DNA from: Prauserella marina
GTDB lineage: Bacteria; Actinomycetota; Actinomycetes; Mycobacteriales; Pseudonocardiaceae
DNA length: 64,000 bases
Direction: 5' to 3'
Assembly: GCF_002240355.1 (NCBI RefSeq)
Contig: NZ_CP016353.1
Span: 5,867,001 to 5,931,000 of the forward strand
Part shown: positions 1 to 9,331 of the stretch, one piece after another
How positions within the stretch are numbered: the first letter of the stretch is position 1
Layout of the letters: each line of letters begins with the position of its first letter
The notes under the pieces: model-generated
Databases searched by the model: none
What the model was told of the DNA's origin: nothing
The model's input: the letters and a program-made list of their open reading frames with translations, nothing else
Position numbers and translations under genes: made by a program

Positions 1-558
1 CTCGGCGACCCTGGTCGCGACGCTGCTTGGCCAGATGTCCTTCTTGAATTCCTTCCGCAGCCAGCCTCTGGTTTCGGGAGCGAGCAGTTTCAGGAACGGC
101 TCGTAGTCCCCTTTTTCGAGCATCGCCCTTTCGAGCCTGCTCGCGACGAGGACGGCCTTCACGTCGGCAAGTGCCCGCTCGACCTGTTCGGCGCTGAATC
201 CGCCGACGGCGACTGCCTTCGGCAACACGATGCCGTCGGCGGCGTCGGCCCAGTCCTGCGCGGGCGTGTTCACGAACGGCTTCGTCTCGTCGACGGCGCT
301 GACCGCGAGATCGGCATAGCTGCCAGGCGGCCTGGTGTCCCTGTACTGGTCCAGCGCGTACGCACCACCGGCGACGATGGCGGCGAGCGCGACGACGACT
401 CCCACTGTGCGCGCGTGTCGGAACCGCCGCTGGGGCTGCCCCCAGATGGCGACCTGCCTGCGCCTCGCCTTGCGGGCAAGCCTGCGGGCTTTGTATTCCT
501 CCCACCGGCTTCGCTTGAGTTCGCGCAGGCCGGGATGATCGAAGGGATCGGGGTTCAC
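1..558 (-). CDS. Membrane-anchored hypothetical protein (3' end cut off by window)
   Basis: Unrecognised protein; 186 residues are visible and the C-terminus lies outside the window. The start is the GTG at 556-558, preceded by GGAGG eight bases upstream. The first ~50 residues are rich in Arg/Lys and Trp (cytoplasmic). One hydrophobic stretch at residues ~52-69 (VGVVVALAAIVAGGAYAL) looks like a single membrane anchor, and the rest would be outside the membrane. It is divergent from the TPR gene at 700. The topology resembles small actinobacterial envelope proteins of unknown function. No catalytic motif is visible, so no function is assigned. Confidence 0.7.
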   Translation of the reverse strand, partial: MNPDPFDHPGLRELKRSRWEEYKARRLARKARRRQVAIWGQPQRRFRHARTVGVVVALAAIVAGGAYALDQYRDTRPPGSYADLAVSAVDETKPFVNTPAQDWADAADGIVLPKAVAVGGFSAEQVERALADVKAVLVASRLERAMLEKGDYEPFLKLLAPETRGWLRKEFKKDIWPSSVATRVAE

Positions 559-699
559 GGGACATTCCTCCAGAAATGCGAAATCGACCTTGGATCGATC
601 GCATCCGGCATCGCGTTAGGCCATGCAGGGGATCAAGACCGTTTCGCAACATCAACGGGGGTCGAGAAACACCGATTCCGGAGGTAACGTCGAGGGACC

Positions 700-1101
700 A
701 TGGTTGACGAGGAGCCAACACCGGAACCGACGGGCGAAACCCGGTTCCACGCCTTCCGTCAGGCCGAGGCCCTGGTGCGGAGGCGGCCGCTTGACGCTTT
801 GAAAGCCCTCGAACCGGTACTCGACGCCGATTCCGACAAGCCGAGCGTGCAACTTCTCGCCGGTCGTGCGTACTTCCACTCGGCACAACTCGGCCGCGCT
901 GAACGGGCGCTGACGCGAGTGGTCGAACTCGATCCTTCCGACCACTACGCCAGGTTCGTACTTGGCAGAACTCTCCAGCGCCTCGGCCGATTGGTCGAGG
1001 CGCTGGCACAACTACGGATGGCGTCGGCGATGAACCCCGTCCCCGAATATCAGGACGCGATCAGCGAGGTCGTCGCGAGGCTCGCGCTCGGCAACCGGTG
1101 A
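700..1101 (+). CDS. TPR-repeat protein
   Basis: A 133-residue soluble protein made largely of tetratricopeptide-like helices. Residues ~48-113 show the small/large residue pattern of two TPR units, including LAGRAYFHSAQLGRAERALT and the following VLGRTLQRLGRLVEALAQL. TPR proteins are protein-interaction scaffolds with no catalysis. The ATG at 700 follows a GAGGG a few bases upstream and a better GGAGG further upstream, so the start is reasonable. It stands alone, between a divergent membrane protein and the convergent lytic transglycosylase gene, whose end is 10 bp away. The partner is unknown. Confidence 0.85.
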   Translation: MVDEEPTPEPTGETRFHAFRQAEALVRRRPLDALKALEPVLDADSDKPSVQLLAGRAYFHSAQLGRAERALTRVVELDPSDHYARFVLGRTLQRLGRLVEALAQLRMASAMNPVPEYQDAISEVVARLALGNR

Positions 1102-1110
1102 ACCGGTAGC

Positions 1111-1905
1111 TCAGGCGGTCGCCTCGGCGTAGGACTCGGCAGCCGCGAACACGTCCCGGCCGTAGCCAACGGAGACGTTGTAGGTCAGCACCGCGTCCCA
1201 CCAGCCTTCCGGCGTGCTCAGGTCCCTTCCGTTCCAGCACAGGTACCTGGCAGCGGCCAGCGCGGCGTCGTCGATGTTCTGCGGGTCCGGCTCTCCTCCG
1301 TCGAGAACCGCCCTTTTGCCCCAGCGCTCCCACGTCGTCGGAAGAAACTGCATCGGGCCGACGGCGCGATCCCATGTGCGGTCGGCGTCGAGCCTGCCGT
1401 CGTCGGTGTCCCTGATCTCCTTCACCCCAGGCGACCCGTCGAGCGGAATGCCGACGATCGGCGACGTCGGCATTCCGTTTTCCTTGATCTCACCGCCGCC
1501 GATGGTGCCGTGCCGCGACTCCACCCTGCCGATCCCGGCGAGCGTCCCCCACGACAACCGGCATCCCGGCTGTTCGCCGCGCAACCACATCTCGGCCCTG
1601 CCATAGGCGGCGAGAACCCTCGCCGGTACGCCGGTGCTCTCCGCGACCTCGTCAGCCCACGCCTCCAGTTCGGCCTGATCGGAGGCATTCGGCCGATCGA
1701 CAGGAGCCGCGACCGCCGCTCGCGGTGCCTTCGCGTGCGGCTCCGGCTGGGGAGTGTCGGCCGTGGTCCGGGGAGTCGCGGCGACGTCCTGCCCGCCCCC
1801 GTCCTCCCTGCGAACGCCGATGGTGAGGACCAGCGTCAGCCCGGTGGCCACGACAAGCAAGGTGAGCGCGAGCCTGCCCAGCAGGGGACGCGGCAGATCG
1901 ATCAC
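1111..1905 (-). CDS. Membrane-anchored lytic transglycosylase (LpqU-like)
   Basis: A 264-residue secreted or membrane-tethered murein hydrolase. Residues ~10-30 are a hydrophobic signal/anchor, followed by a Pro/Ala-rich linker to about residue 75 and an SLT-type lytic transglycosylase domain. The catalytic Glu is probably Glu129 in GRVESRHG. The family motifs GPMQFLPTTW (~183-192) and the late AARYLCWNG and YNVSVGYG segments are present. This family cleaves the MurNAc-GlcNAc bond, leaving 1,6-anhydro ends. The GTG start at 1905 lies 17 bp after the mazG stop on the same strand, so it is probably the last gene of the lipoprotein-mazG operon. The order matches mfd-mazG-lpqU of mycobacteria. 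Confidence 0.88.
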   Translation of the reverse strand: MIDLPRPLLGRLALTLLVVATGLTLVLTIGVRREDGGGQDVAATPRTTADTPQPEPHAKAPRAAVAAPVDRPNASDQAELEAWADEVAESTGVPARVLAAYGRAEMWLRGEQPGCRLSWGTLAGIGRVESRHGTIGGGEIKENGMPTSPIVGIPLDGSPGVKEIRDTDDGRLDADRTWDRAVGPMQFLPTTWERWGKRAVLDGGEPDPQNIDDAALAAARYLCWNGRDLSTPEGWWDAVLTYNVSVGYGRDVFAAAESYAEATA

Positions 1906-1922
1906 CCGGTCAGGTTACGTGG

Positions 1923-2876
1923 TTATGCGGGCCAAAACCTGCGCCACCCGTCGGCATCGAGGCCGGTCGGATCGAATCCGGCTGCCTTCGCCGCCGCCTC
2001 CGCCGTCCTGACCCGCTCGGCGAACTCGCGAGCGACAGCCCGCAAAGCCACCTCAGGATCGACCCCGGCCCTGCGCGCGGCGGCCGCGATCCGGAACAGC
2101 TTCGCGCCCTCGTCACCGCCGGAGGGGAACAGATCGAACGGCAGCCCGACCCTTCCCGTCCGCTGACCGAGCTTTCCGGCGAGCGCGGCGGCGGGCTGAC
2201 CGGCCGCAACACCATCCACAATGGACTCGCGGCGTTTCTCGGTCTGTTTCAGCTCTTCCCACCGCTGCTGCTGGTGCTCGACGGTGTTGACCCGCTCGCC
2301 CTTCGCGAAGACGTGCGGATGCCTGCCGACCAGCTTCGTCACCAGGTCGTCGGCCACGTCGTCAATGTCGAACGGTGCCTCGTCCTCGGCCGCGACCCTG
2401 GCGTGGAAGAGGACCTGTAGCAATACGTCGCCCAGTTCCTCCCTCATCGCCGCGCGATCGCCGTCCTCGATGGCATCGAGCAGTTCGAAGGTTTCCTCGA
2501 CAAGGTACTGACGCAGCGACGTGTGCGTCTGCACCGCGTCCCAGGGGCAACCGCCAGGCGAACGCAGCCTGTCCATCACGTCGGCCGCTTTCACGAGCGG
2601 TGGAACCGGTGCGCTCAGCACGACCGCACCGCTCGTGACGAGCGCCGCCGCGCACTCGTCGGTCTCGCTCGCCGCGACGAGAACCACGCCGGGCAAGGCA
2701 AGCAGCTCGGCCGGCTCGGGCGCGCGCTTGACGTCGAGCGCGGCGCGGGTTTCCTCGGGAAGGTCGGTGGAGGCGAACACGTACTCCGCCGACCGCAACG
2801 CGGATAGCGCCGCGGCGGGGAGAACCGCCGGAAGTGCCCGGGATACGAGCACCACCGTCGCGGAAGACCAGGTCAT
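1923..2876 (-). CDS. mazG: Nucleoside triphosphate pyrophosphohydrolase MazG
   Basis: A 317-residue MazG, hydrolysing NTPs or dNTPs to the monophosphate and pyrophosphate (house-cleaning). The core has CPWDAVQTH (~110-118), SLRQYLVEETFELLDAIEDGD with the metal-binding EExxE pair, and REELGDVLLQVLFHARVAAE (EELGD ~146-150). A second, weaker MazG-like half follows to the C-terminus. The N-terminal ~100 residues are the divergent extension usual in actinobacterial MazG. The ATG at 2874-2876 overlaps the upstream lipoprotein stop as ATGA, so translation is probably coupled. Downstream lies the lytic transglycosylase. Confidence 0.93.
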   Translation of the reverse strand: MTWSSATVVLVSRALPAVLPAAALSALRSAEYVFASTDLPEETRAALDVKRAPEPAELLALPGVVLVAASETDECAAALVTSGAVVLSAPVPPLVKAADVMDRLRSPGGCPWDAVQTHTSLRQYLVEETFELLDAIEDGDRAAMREELGDVLLQVLFHARVAAEDEAPFDIDDVADDLVTKLVGRHPHVFAKGERVNTVEHQQQRWEELKQTEKRRESIVDGVAAGQPAAALAGKLGQRTGRVGLPFDLFPSGGDEGAKLFRIAAAARRAGVDPEVALRAVAREFAERVRTAEAAAKAAGFDPTGLDADGWRRFWPA

Positions 2877-3823
2877 GGCTGCACGGTACGTGATGGGAAC
2901 TGGTAGCCGGTGACCTCGTCCTCGTTCGCGACCGGAGCGAGGCTCGCCGCGTCCCACACGCCGTACCGGGGGTTGACCCTCACCCCGAGTTCGTCGGCGA
3001 TCGGCTGCAACTGCCGCAATCCGGCCCAGTACAGGGTTTCCGGGTTTGCTCCCTGAGCCCGCGACTGCTGTCCCTCTTCCGCGACCGTGCGGTCGGCGAC
3101 GAGCGCGACAAGCCAGCCGGTCTGCTGCTGGCTCGGCTGAATGACCAGAACGGTTCCCTCCGAGGCACCGAAGACGGCACTTCCCGCGAGTTCGGGCTGC
3201 GTCAGCAGCGCCTCGGCCAGCGAAAGCCTCTGGTCGATCACCTGGTGACCTGCCGAGGTCACGAGCGAAGCGGCGTTGGCCGGATCCGCCGCGATCTGCT
3301 TGCCGAGCGCGAGCGCCTGGTCCTTCGCCGTCGAGCCAGGGGTTTCCGAGACGATGGCCGTTCCGACGAGCTGGACCGAAAGGCGGTCGGCGTATTCGGT
3401 GGCGAGTTGTTGCAGCAGCACCTGATCGCTTGCGACGTCCCTGACCCGGTCCGGGCCGATTCCCGCGTCCTTCGACACCGCGTCGGCGCCTCCGCTTGCC
3501 TGGATGAGCTCGTCGACGGCGGCGGGGTCGGCGCGCAGATCGTTGCGCTCGGCGGCGATCGTGACGAGCTCGTGGACGATCTGCCCGCGAACGATCTCGC
3601 GAGACTGGAGATCGAGCTTGCGCTGCTCTTTCGCCTGTTCCGCGGCGGGGACATTGTCCAGTAGCCACTGGACTTCCTGCTGCACCTCGGCGAGCGGGAT
3701 CGAGCGGTCGCCGATGATGGCGGCCGAATCGACCTGGCTCGGCCCGGACGCGCAACCGGAGAGCACAAGACCGGCGATCAGCGCGGTGGCCAGGATGGCG
3801 GGGCGGCGAATGATCCGGATCAC
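2873..3823 (-). CDS. SurA/foldase-like N-domain lipoprotein
   Basis: A 316-residue predicted lipoprotein. After a short basic N-terminus, hydrophobic residues ~10-22 end in the lipobox LSGC (Cys24). The mature part starts SGPSQVDSAAIIGDRSIPLAEVQ, then VQWLLDNVP, the arrangement of the SurA/PrsA-type peptidyl-prolyl isomerase N-terminal region. No convincing parvulin catalytic domain is seen, so chaperone-like is an inference. I chose the GTG at 3821-3823 because GAGAGG lies nine bases upstream. An in-frame ATG at 3856 lacks a binding site and reads out of a 21-bp repeat. It overlaps mazG by four bases (ATGA). Confidence 0.8.
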   Translation of the reverse strand: MIRIIRRPAILATALIAGLVLSGCASGPSQVDSAAIIGDRSIPLAEVQQEVQWLLDNVPAAEQAKEQRKLDLQSREIVRGQIVHELVTIAAERNDLRADPAAVDELIQASGGADAVSKDAGIGPDRVRDVASDQVLLQQLATEYADRLSVQLVGTAIVSETPGSTAKDQALALGKQIAADPANAASLVTSAGHQVIDQRLSLAEALLTQPELAGSAVFGASEGTVLVIQPSQQQTGWLVALVADRTVAEEGQQSRAQGANPETLYWAGLRQLQPIADELGVRVNPRYGVWDAASLAPVANEDEVTGYQFPSRTVQP

Positions 3824-3861
3824 AGGCGGTACCCTCTCATACCCCTGACCGCCCATGGCAA

Positions 3862-3988
3862 GCGAGCGGGCGAGTCCCGCACTCGGGCGCGCGAGTTCCG
3901 CGTTCAGGCGCGCGAGTTCCGCACCCAGGCGCGCGAGTTCCGCACTCGGGTCGCCGAGATGCCCGCTCAGGAGACCGAGACGCGCATT
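3862..3988 (-). repeat. 21-bp tandem repeat array (array 1, minus orientation)
   Basis: About six imperfect units. The GAG of each unit falls at 3872, 3893, 3914, 3935, 3956 and 3977, exactly 21 bases apart. Read on the minus strand a unit is GCGGAACTCG followed by CGCGCCTGAGT with variation. In one frame it encodes the heptad AELARLS. It is the same family as the arrays at 4189, 18842, 40668 and 41068. Confidence 0.9.
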
Positions 3989-4188
3989 CGGGCACGGACG
4001 ATGAAAGGTCCGGCCGCGATGGATGCCAACGACGGCGCGAACGGGCACCCGCCACCGTGCTCATGCCCCGTGCCGGCCCGGCCGAAGCACCCGACCGCAG
4101 CCTGAACAGGCTTGAGCGGGACGGTTCGAAGGGGCTGGGCACAGATGTCGGTGTCCCCGCTTCCACTCAGCACTCACGGCCCCGAACG

Positions 4189-4378
4189 CGGATCTCGGTG
4201 CCCTGAGTGCAGAACTCGACGTCCTAGACGGGGGACTCGCGCCCGGGCACGCGCCTCTCCAGCTGAATGCGCATCTCGGCAGCCTGGGCGCGGATCTCGC
4301 CTGCACGAGCGCGGATCTCGACAGCGCGAGTGCAGAACTCGACGTCCTGGACGGGGGACTCGCGCCCGAGCGGGCCCG
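4189..4378 (+). repeat. 21-bp tandem repeat array (array 2, plus orientation)
   Basis: Nine or so imperfect units on the plus strand. They include GCGGATCTCG, GCAGAACTCG, GCGCATCTCG and GGGGACTCGC heads, each followed by a variable ~11-base tail often containing CCTG and GAGT. One unit is three bases short. A pair of units (AGAACTCGACGTCCT then GGGGGACTCGCGCCC) occurs twice nearly unchanged, at ~4211 and ~4337, suggesting internal duplication. It points away from array 1. Confidence 0.85.
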
Positions 4379-4396
4379 GCCCGGGCCGGGGCTGGG

Positions 4397-7300
4397 CTAG
4401 GCCCCGGCAGGGGCCGGTTGCTTGGTCAGCGCCGTCAACAACGCCGCACACCATTCGAGCAGCGCCTCGTCGCGAAGCGGCGGGGCACCGATCCGGCCAC
4501 CGGCAGGCCCTTCCGTCGGCTTCGGCACCGACACCGTGCTGGTGACCGCCTTGAAAACCGCCTTGGGGTACAACCGCTTCAACCGCACCAACTGCGAGTC
4601 GGCGAGCGGCATCGGCGCGAACCTGATCGAGTTGCCCTGCACGGTCACCTCCGTCACGCCTGCCACCCTGCACGCCTGCCGGAACGCCGCGACGGCGAGC
4701 AGCCTTCGCACCGGCGACGGCGGTTGCCCGTACCTGTCGACGAGTTCGTCGAGTACGGCATCGAGCCCAGCCTTGTCCGGCGCCGCAGCGATCTTGCGAT
4801 ACGCCTCAAGCCGCAGCCGCTCGCCAGGCACGTAGTCGTGCGGGATGTGCGCGTCGATGGGCAGGTCGACCCTGACCTCGGTCGGCGGGCCGTCCTCCTC
4901 GGCAGGCCCCGCGCCCGCGTGCTTGCGGAAGACGTCGACGGCCTCGCCGACCAACCGCACGTACAGGTCGAATCCGACGCCGGCGATGTGTCCCGACTGC
5001 TCGGCGCCGAGGATGTTGCCCGCACCGCGAATTTCCAGGTCCTTCATCGCCACGGCCATGCCAGCGCCGAGTTCGGTGTTCTGCGCGATGGTCGCCAGCC
5101 GGTCGTGCGCGGTCTCTGTGAGCGGCGATTCCGGCGGATAGAGGAAGTACGCGTAACCCCGTTCACGGCCTCGCCCGACCCTGCCGCGCAACTGGTGAAG
5201 CTGCGCGAGTCCAAGCATGTCACCGCGTTCGACGATCAACGTGTTGGCGTTCGAGATGTCCAGCCCTGTCTCGACGATGGTCGTGCACACGAGCACGTCG
5301 AATTCGTTCTCCCAGAAGCCCTGGATGATCTGTTCGAGCCGGTGTTCGTTCATCTGCCCGTGCGCGGTGACGACCCTCGCCTCGGGCACCAGTTCTCGCA
5401 ACCGTTTCGCCGCCTTCTCGATCGAGGAGACGCGGTTGTGCACGTAGAAAACCTGTCCTTCGCGCAGCAGTTCACGCCGGATCGCGGCACCGACCTGCTT
5501 GTCGTCGTAGCCACCGACGTAGGTGAGGATCGGGTGCCTGTCCTCGGGCGGCGTCAGGATCGTCGACATCTCCCTGATCCCGGCCATGCTCATTTCAAGC
5601 GTCCTCGGGATGGGGGTCGCCGACATCGTCAGCACGTCGACGTGGGTTCGCAGTGCCTTGATGTGTTCCTTGTGCTCCACGCCGAATCGCTGTTCCTCGT
5701 CGACGATGACGAGCCCGAGATCCTTGTAGCGCACGCCGGTCTGCAACAACCGGTGGGTGCCGATGACGATGTCGACGGAACCGTCGGCGAGCCCGGCGAG
5801 CGTCTGCTCGGCCTCGTGCGCGTCGGTGAACCGCGACATTCCCTTGATGGTCACGGGGAAGGACCGCATACGTTCGGAGAACGTGTTCAGGTGTTGCTGG
5901 GCAAGCAGCGTCGTCGGAACGAGGATGACGACCTGCATCCCGTCCTGGACGGCTTTGAAGGCGGCGCGAACGGCGATCTCGGTCTTGCCGTATCCGACGT
6001 CGCCGCAGATGACCCTGTCCATAGGGACGCCGCGTTCCATGTCGGTCTTGACCTCGTCGATGGCGGCGAGCTGATCGGGAGTCTCGACGAAGGGGAAGGC
6101 GTCTTCGAGTTCCCGCTGCCACGGGGTGTCGGGACCGAACGGGTGTCCGGGCGCGGCCTGCCTGGCCGCGTATAGCTGAACGAGTTCTGCCGCGATCTCC
6201 TTGACTGCCTTGCGCGCCTTGGCTTTCGTGTTCTTCCAGTCGGAGCCGCCGAGCTTGTTCAGGGTCGGCAGTTCACCACCGACATAGCGCGACACCTCGT
6301 CGAGCTGGTCGGTCGGTACGAACAGCCGGTCGCCCGGATGTCCTCGCTTCGACGGCGCGTACTCCAGCAAGAGGTATTCGCGCGTTGCTCCGCCGACGGT
6401 GCGCTGCACCATCTCGACGAACTTGCCGATGCCGTGCTGGTCGTGCACGACGTAGTCGCCGGATTTGAGCGCGAGCGGGTCGACCGCGTTGCGCCGCCGC
6501 GACGGCATCTTGGTGTTGAGATCGTGTGACGACCTCGTCGTGGTGGCACCGCGACCGGTGATGTCGGCTTCGCTGAGTACGACGAGAGCGGAGGCGGGCG
6601 CGACGAAACCGTCACTGATGCCACCACAGGTGACCGTGACGACGCCGGGTTTGGGTGCTTCGGTCAGTCCGTCGGCCGCGAGGACCGCCGGTACGTCGCT
6701 CGCGGAGAGCTGTTCGACGGCGCGCTTGGCTGTTCCCGCTCCGGCGACGACGACAACTGCCGCTCCTCCAGCCGCCGTGTGCGCCCTGAGGTCGGTGCCG
6801 ACCCGCTCCATCTCGCCCCGGTAGCCGGGCGCGGCGTCGATGGAAACGTGGTAGACGTCGTCTTCGCTGGTCAGCTGGCTGAGCGTCCACCATGGCCGGT
6901 TCGTCTCACCCGCGTGCGTCCGCACCTCGGTCAGTCCTCGGTAGGCCGAGGCACCGAGGTCGATGGGGGCCTTGGTCCCCGCGACGGGAGTGTCGGCTCC
7001 TGCCGCCGTCAGCCACGAAGCCTCAAGGAACTCCTGCCCCGTCCGCACCAGGTCAGCAGCCCTCGACCGGATCTTCTCGGGGTCGGCGAGCAGGACGTGG
7101 GCGCCCTCGGGCATCGCGTCGGTGAGCAGTTCGAGCTCTCCCTCGCACAGCACGGGGATGAGCGCTTCCATGCCCTCGCACGGGATGCCGTCGGAGAGTT
7201 TGGTGAGCATTTCCGCGAGGTGCGCGTCGGCGGCGTGCTGCTCGGCCAGCTTCGCTGCCCTCGCCTTGACGTCCTCGGTGAGCAGCAGTTCCCTGCATGG

Positions 7301-7993
7301 TGTTGCGATGATCTCCGCGATCTCACCGGGAAGGGAACGCTGGTCGGACACGGCGAACGCGCGGATCTCGCTGACCTCGTCGCCCCAGAATTCGATCCGG
7401 TGCGGGTGCTCGTCGGTGGGCGCGAAGATGTCGAGTATGCCGCCGCGCACGGCGAACTCACCGCGCTTCTCGACCATGTCGACCCTGGTGTAGGCGAGTT
7501 CGACGAGCCGGTCGAGAACGGCTTCGAATTCGCTTTCCTCTCCGACCTTGAGGTCGACGGGCGTGAGGCCGCCGAGCCCTGGTGCCATCGGCTGGATAAG
7601 GCTGCGGACGGTGGCGACGACGACCTTGAGCCCGCCGTGTCCCGGTGTGGCGAGCCGGTGCAGCACGGCGAGCCGTTTGCCGACGGTGTCGGCTCTGGGC
7701 GAGAGCCGTTCGTGGGGAAGGGTCTCCCACGAGGGGAAGTCGGCGACGAGGTCGGGGCCGAGCAGGCTGCCGAGCGCTCTGGTCAGCTCGTCGGCTTCGC
7801 GGCCAGTCGCGGTGATCGCGAGCACCGGCCGGTTCGCGCCCTTTTCGGAGGCGAGCGCGGCGATGACGAGCTGGCGGGTCGCCGGTGCGCCGTCAGCGTC
7901 GAGCAGCGGCGCACCCGCGCGTTCGACGACGCCACGCAGCGCCGGATCGGGAAGGACGGCGGACAGCAACCCGCCCAGTACGGCTTCGCTCAA
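4397..7993 (-). CDS. mfd: Transcription-repair coupling factor Mfd
   Basis: A 1198-residue, full-length Mfd: a dsDNA translocase that removes stalled RNA polymerase at lesions and recruits UvrA. The N-terminal UvrB-homology region contains [15 protein letters not shown] CarD-like RNA-polymerase-interacting domain lies around residue 510-580 ([14 protein letters not shown]). Then come the RecG-like helicase motifs: Walker [12 protein letters not shown] (~663), DEEQ box (~763), [23 protein letters not shown] and QLRGRVGRG (~940). The C-terminal TRCF domain follows. The start is a TTG at 7991-7993 with GAGGGG about seven bases upstream. No nearby ATG is in frame. Confidence 0.97.
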   Translation of the reverse strand: MSEAVLGGLLSAVLPDPALRGVVERAGAPLLDADGAPATRQLVIAALASEKGANRPVLAITATGREADELTRALGSLLGPDLVADFPSWETLPHERLSPRADTVGKRLAVLHRLATPGHGGLKVVVATVRSLIQPMAPGLGGLTPVDLKVGEESEFEAVLDRLVELAYTRVDMVEKRGEFAVRGGILDIFAPTDEHPHRIEFWGDEVSEIRAFAVSDQRSLPGEIAEIIATPCRELLLTEDVKARAAKLAEQHAADAHLAEMLTKLSDGIPCEGMEALIPVLCEGELELLTDAMPEGAHVLLADPEKIRSRAADLVRTGQEFLEASWLTAAGADTPVAGTKAPIDLGASAYRGLTEVRTHAGETNRPWWTLSQLTSEDDVYHVSIDAAPGYRGEMERVGTDLRAHTAAGGAAVVVVAGAGTAKRAVEQLSASDVPAVLAADGLTEAPKPGVVTVTCGGISDGFVAPASALVVLSEADITGRGATTTRSSHDLNTKMPSRRRNAVDPLALKSGDYVVHDQHGIGKFVEMVQRTVGGATREYLLLEYAPSKRGHPGDRLFVPTDQLDEVSRYVGGELPTLNKLGGSDWKNTKAKARKAVKEIAAELVQLYAARQAAPGHPFGPDTPWQRELEDAFPFVETPDQLAAIDEVKTDMERGVPMDRVICGDVGYGKTEIAVRAAFKAVQDGMQVVILVPTTLLAQQHLNTFSERMRSFPVTIKGMSRFTDAHEAEQTLAGLADGSVDIVIGTHRLLQTGVRYKDLGLVIVDEEQRFGVEHKEHIKALRTHVDVLTMSATPIPRTLEMSMAGIREMSTILTPPEDRHPILTYVGGYDDKQVGAAIRRELLREGQVFYVHNRVSSIEKAAKRLRELVPEARVVTAHGQMNEHRLEQIIQGFWENEFDVLVCTTIVETGLDISNANTLIVERGDMLGLAQLHQLRGRVGRGRERGYAYFLYPPESPLTETAHDRLATIAQNTELGAGMAVAMKDLEIRGAGNILGAEQSGHIAGVGFDLYVRLVGEAVDVFRKHAGAGPAEEDGPPTEVRVDLPIDAHIPHDYVPGERLRLEAYRKIAAAPDKAGLDAVLDELVDRYGQPPSPVRRLLAVAAFRQACRVAGVTEVTVQGNSIRFAPMPLADSQLVRLKRLYPKAVFKAVTSTVSVPKPTEGPAGGRIGAPPLRDEALLEWCAALLTALTKQPAPAGA

Positions 7994-8116
7994 GGTGACC
8001 CCTCACATGAGGACAGACCCCTGCCTGGGACGAGACGCGCAGGAGCACTCCCCTTCCAGGGTACGCAGCCGCCGCGCCGACCACCGCGAGAGCCCTCGAC
8101 CGGGCACACTGTCCTG

Positions 8117-9331
8117 ATGCGAGTGCGAAAGTTCGGGATCGCCGGGTTGGCCCTGCTCGCCGGTGTCGCGGTGGCCTGCACGAACGAGCCGGCCTCAGCC
8201 CCCGCCTCGGCGGAGTCGTCAGACCCGGCAGCGGAGACGAGCCGCTCCTCCTCGGTGGCTTTGCGGGTCGACGAAGTCGTGACCGGTCTCGAACACGGCT
8301 GGGATATCGGTTTTCTTCCCGGCGATCGGATATTGATCACCGAACGGCCCGCGCGACTCAAGATCGCCGACGCGAACGGCGCGGTGTCCGACGTGGCGGC
8401 CGACCTCTCCGACGTGCACGTACGTGGTGAGGGCGGGCTGATGGGCCTTGCCGTGCACCCCGACTTCGAGGGCTCGCGCGAGTTCACGACGTGCCAGACC
8501 CACCAGGAAGGTGGCCGCGCGGTCGACGTGCGGCTGGTCACCTGGGAGCTTTCCGAGGACGGGCGGGCGGCGAGCAAGGTGCGCGAACTGCTCACCGGGC
8601 TTCCCGTCAACGACAGCGGACGGCATTCCGGTTGCAGGCCGACCTTCGCGGCCGATGGAGCGCTGTTGGTCGGCACCGGTGACGCGGCTGCCGATCCGAC
8701 CATTCCGCAGGACCGGCACAGCCTCGGCGGCAAGGTGCTTCGAATCGATCCGCACACGGGTGAGGGACTCCCCGACAACCCGTTCGCCGACTCCTCCGAT
8801 GCCAACGAACGCAGGGTGTACAGCTTCGGGCACCGCAACGTCCAGGGTGTCGCCGTGCAACCGGGAACGGGGACGGTGTTCACGACGGAACACGGGCCGA
8901 CCGGATTCGACGAACTGAACCGGATCGAACCCGGCGCCAACTACGGCTGGGATCCCTCACAGGGTGGAACGGTCGACTTCTACGACGAGGACGTCCCCAT
9001 GACGGACAGGGAACGCTTCCCCGACGCCATTCCTCCACTGTGGACATCGGGGGAAACCTCGACGGAGGCGCCTTCCGGCGCGGCTTTCCTCGAAGGGGAG
9101 CAGTGGGGCGAACTGAACGGACGGCTCGCCGTCATGGCGCTGCGCGGCCAGAAGGTCCTGCTCTTCCAGTTGGACGAGCAGGGGACGGCGGTGACCGACA
9201 TCGCGCTTCCCGACGAACTCAACGACGCGTACGGGCGATTGCGTGGCGTGCGCGGCGGTCCGGACGGCGCGTTGTACGTGACGACATCGGACGGCCCGAA
9301 CGACAAGCTGCTGCGCGTAACCCCTAGTTGA
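8117..9331 (+). CDS. Lipoprotein PQQ-dependent sugar dehydrogenase-like (GSDH fold)
   Basis: A 404-residue exported protein. Residues 1-21 are a lipoprotein signal (LLAGVAVAC, Cys21) followed by a Ser/Ala linker. The rest is a glucose/sorbosone dehydrogenase six-bladed propeller: LEHGWDIGFLPGDRILITER, RGEGGLMGLAVHPDF, SLGGKVLRIDPHTGEG, YSFGHRNVQGVAVQPGTG, TEHGPTGFDELNRIEPGANYG. These match the soluble PQQ-glucose-dehydrogenase family, which oxidises aldoses using pyrroloquinoline quinone in the periplasm-equivalent space. No PQQ synthesis genes are nearby, so substrate and cofactor are inferred. The last 8 bp overlap the convergent tetR gene. Confidence 0.88.
   Translation: MRVRKFGIAGLALLAGVAVACTNEPASAPASAESSDPAAETSRSSSVALRVDEVVTGLEHGWDIGFLPGDRILITERPARLKIADANGAVSDVAADLSDVHVRGEGGLMGLAVHPDFEGSREFTTCQTHQEGGRAVDVRLVTWELSEDGRAASKVRELLTGLPVNDSGRHSGCRPTFAADGALLVGTGDAAADPTIPQDRHSLGGKVLRIDPHTGEGLPDNPFADSSDANERRVYSFGHRNVQGVAVQPGTGTVFTTEHGPTGFDELNRIEPGANYGWDPSQGGTVDFYDEDVPMTDRERFPDAIPPLWTSGETSTEAPSGAAFLEGEQWGELNGRLAVMALRGQKVLLFQLDEQGTAVTDIALPDELNDAYGRLRGVRGGPDGALYVTTSDGPNDKLLRVTPS

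Larger units (their letters stand above)
3824..4396. other. 573-bp gene-free region with two 21-bp repeat arrays
   Basis: Between mfd and the lipoprotein gene, both leftward. I see no credible gene here. Frames stay open because the repeats have a period of 21 bases, a multiple of three. The content is two imperfect 21-bp arrays in opposite orientation (3862-3988 and 4189-4378) around a ~200-bp spacer, then a GC-rich run (4368-4396) at the end of mfd. Any promoter for the lipoprotein operon should lie between the arrays and 3824, but no convincing -35/-10 pair was recognised. Confidence 0.7.

Noticed and set aside
3862-4378. CRISPR-like array
   Set aside because: Units are directly adjacent with no unique spacers, the 21-bp unit is imperfect, and no cas genes are present.
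4112-6175. Long open frame on the plus strand opposite mfd (~690 codons)
   Set aside because: Mirror of mfd codon usage in very GC-rich DNA; Arg/Gly/Pro-rich translation with no domain, and mfd is certain.
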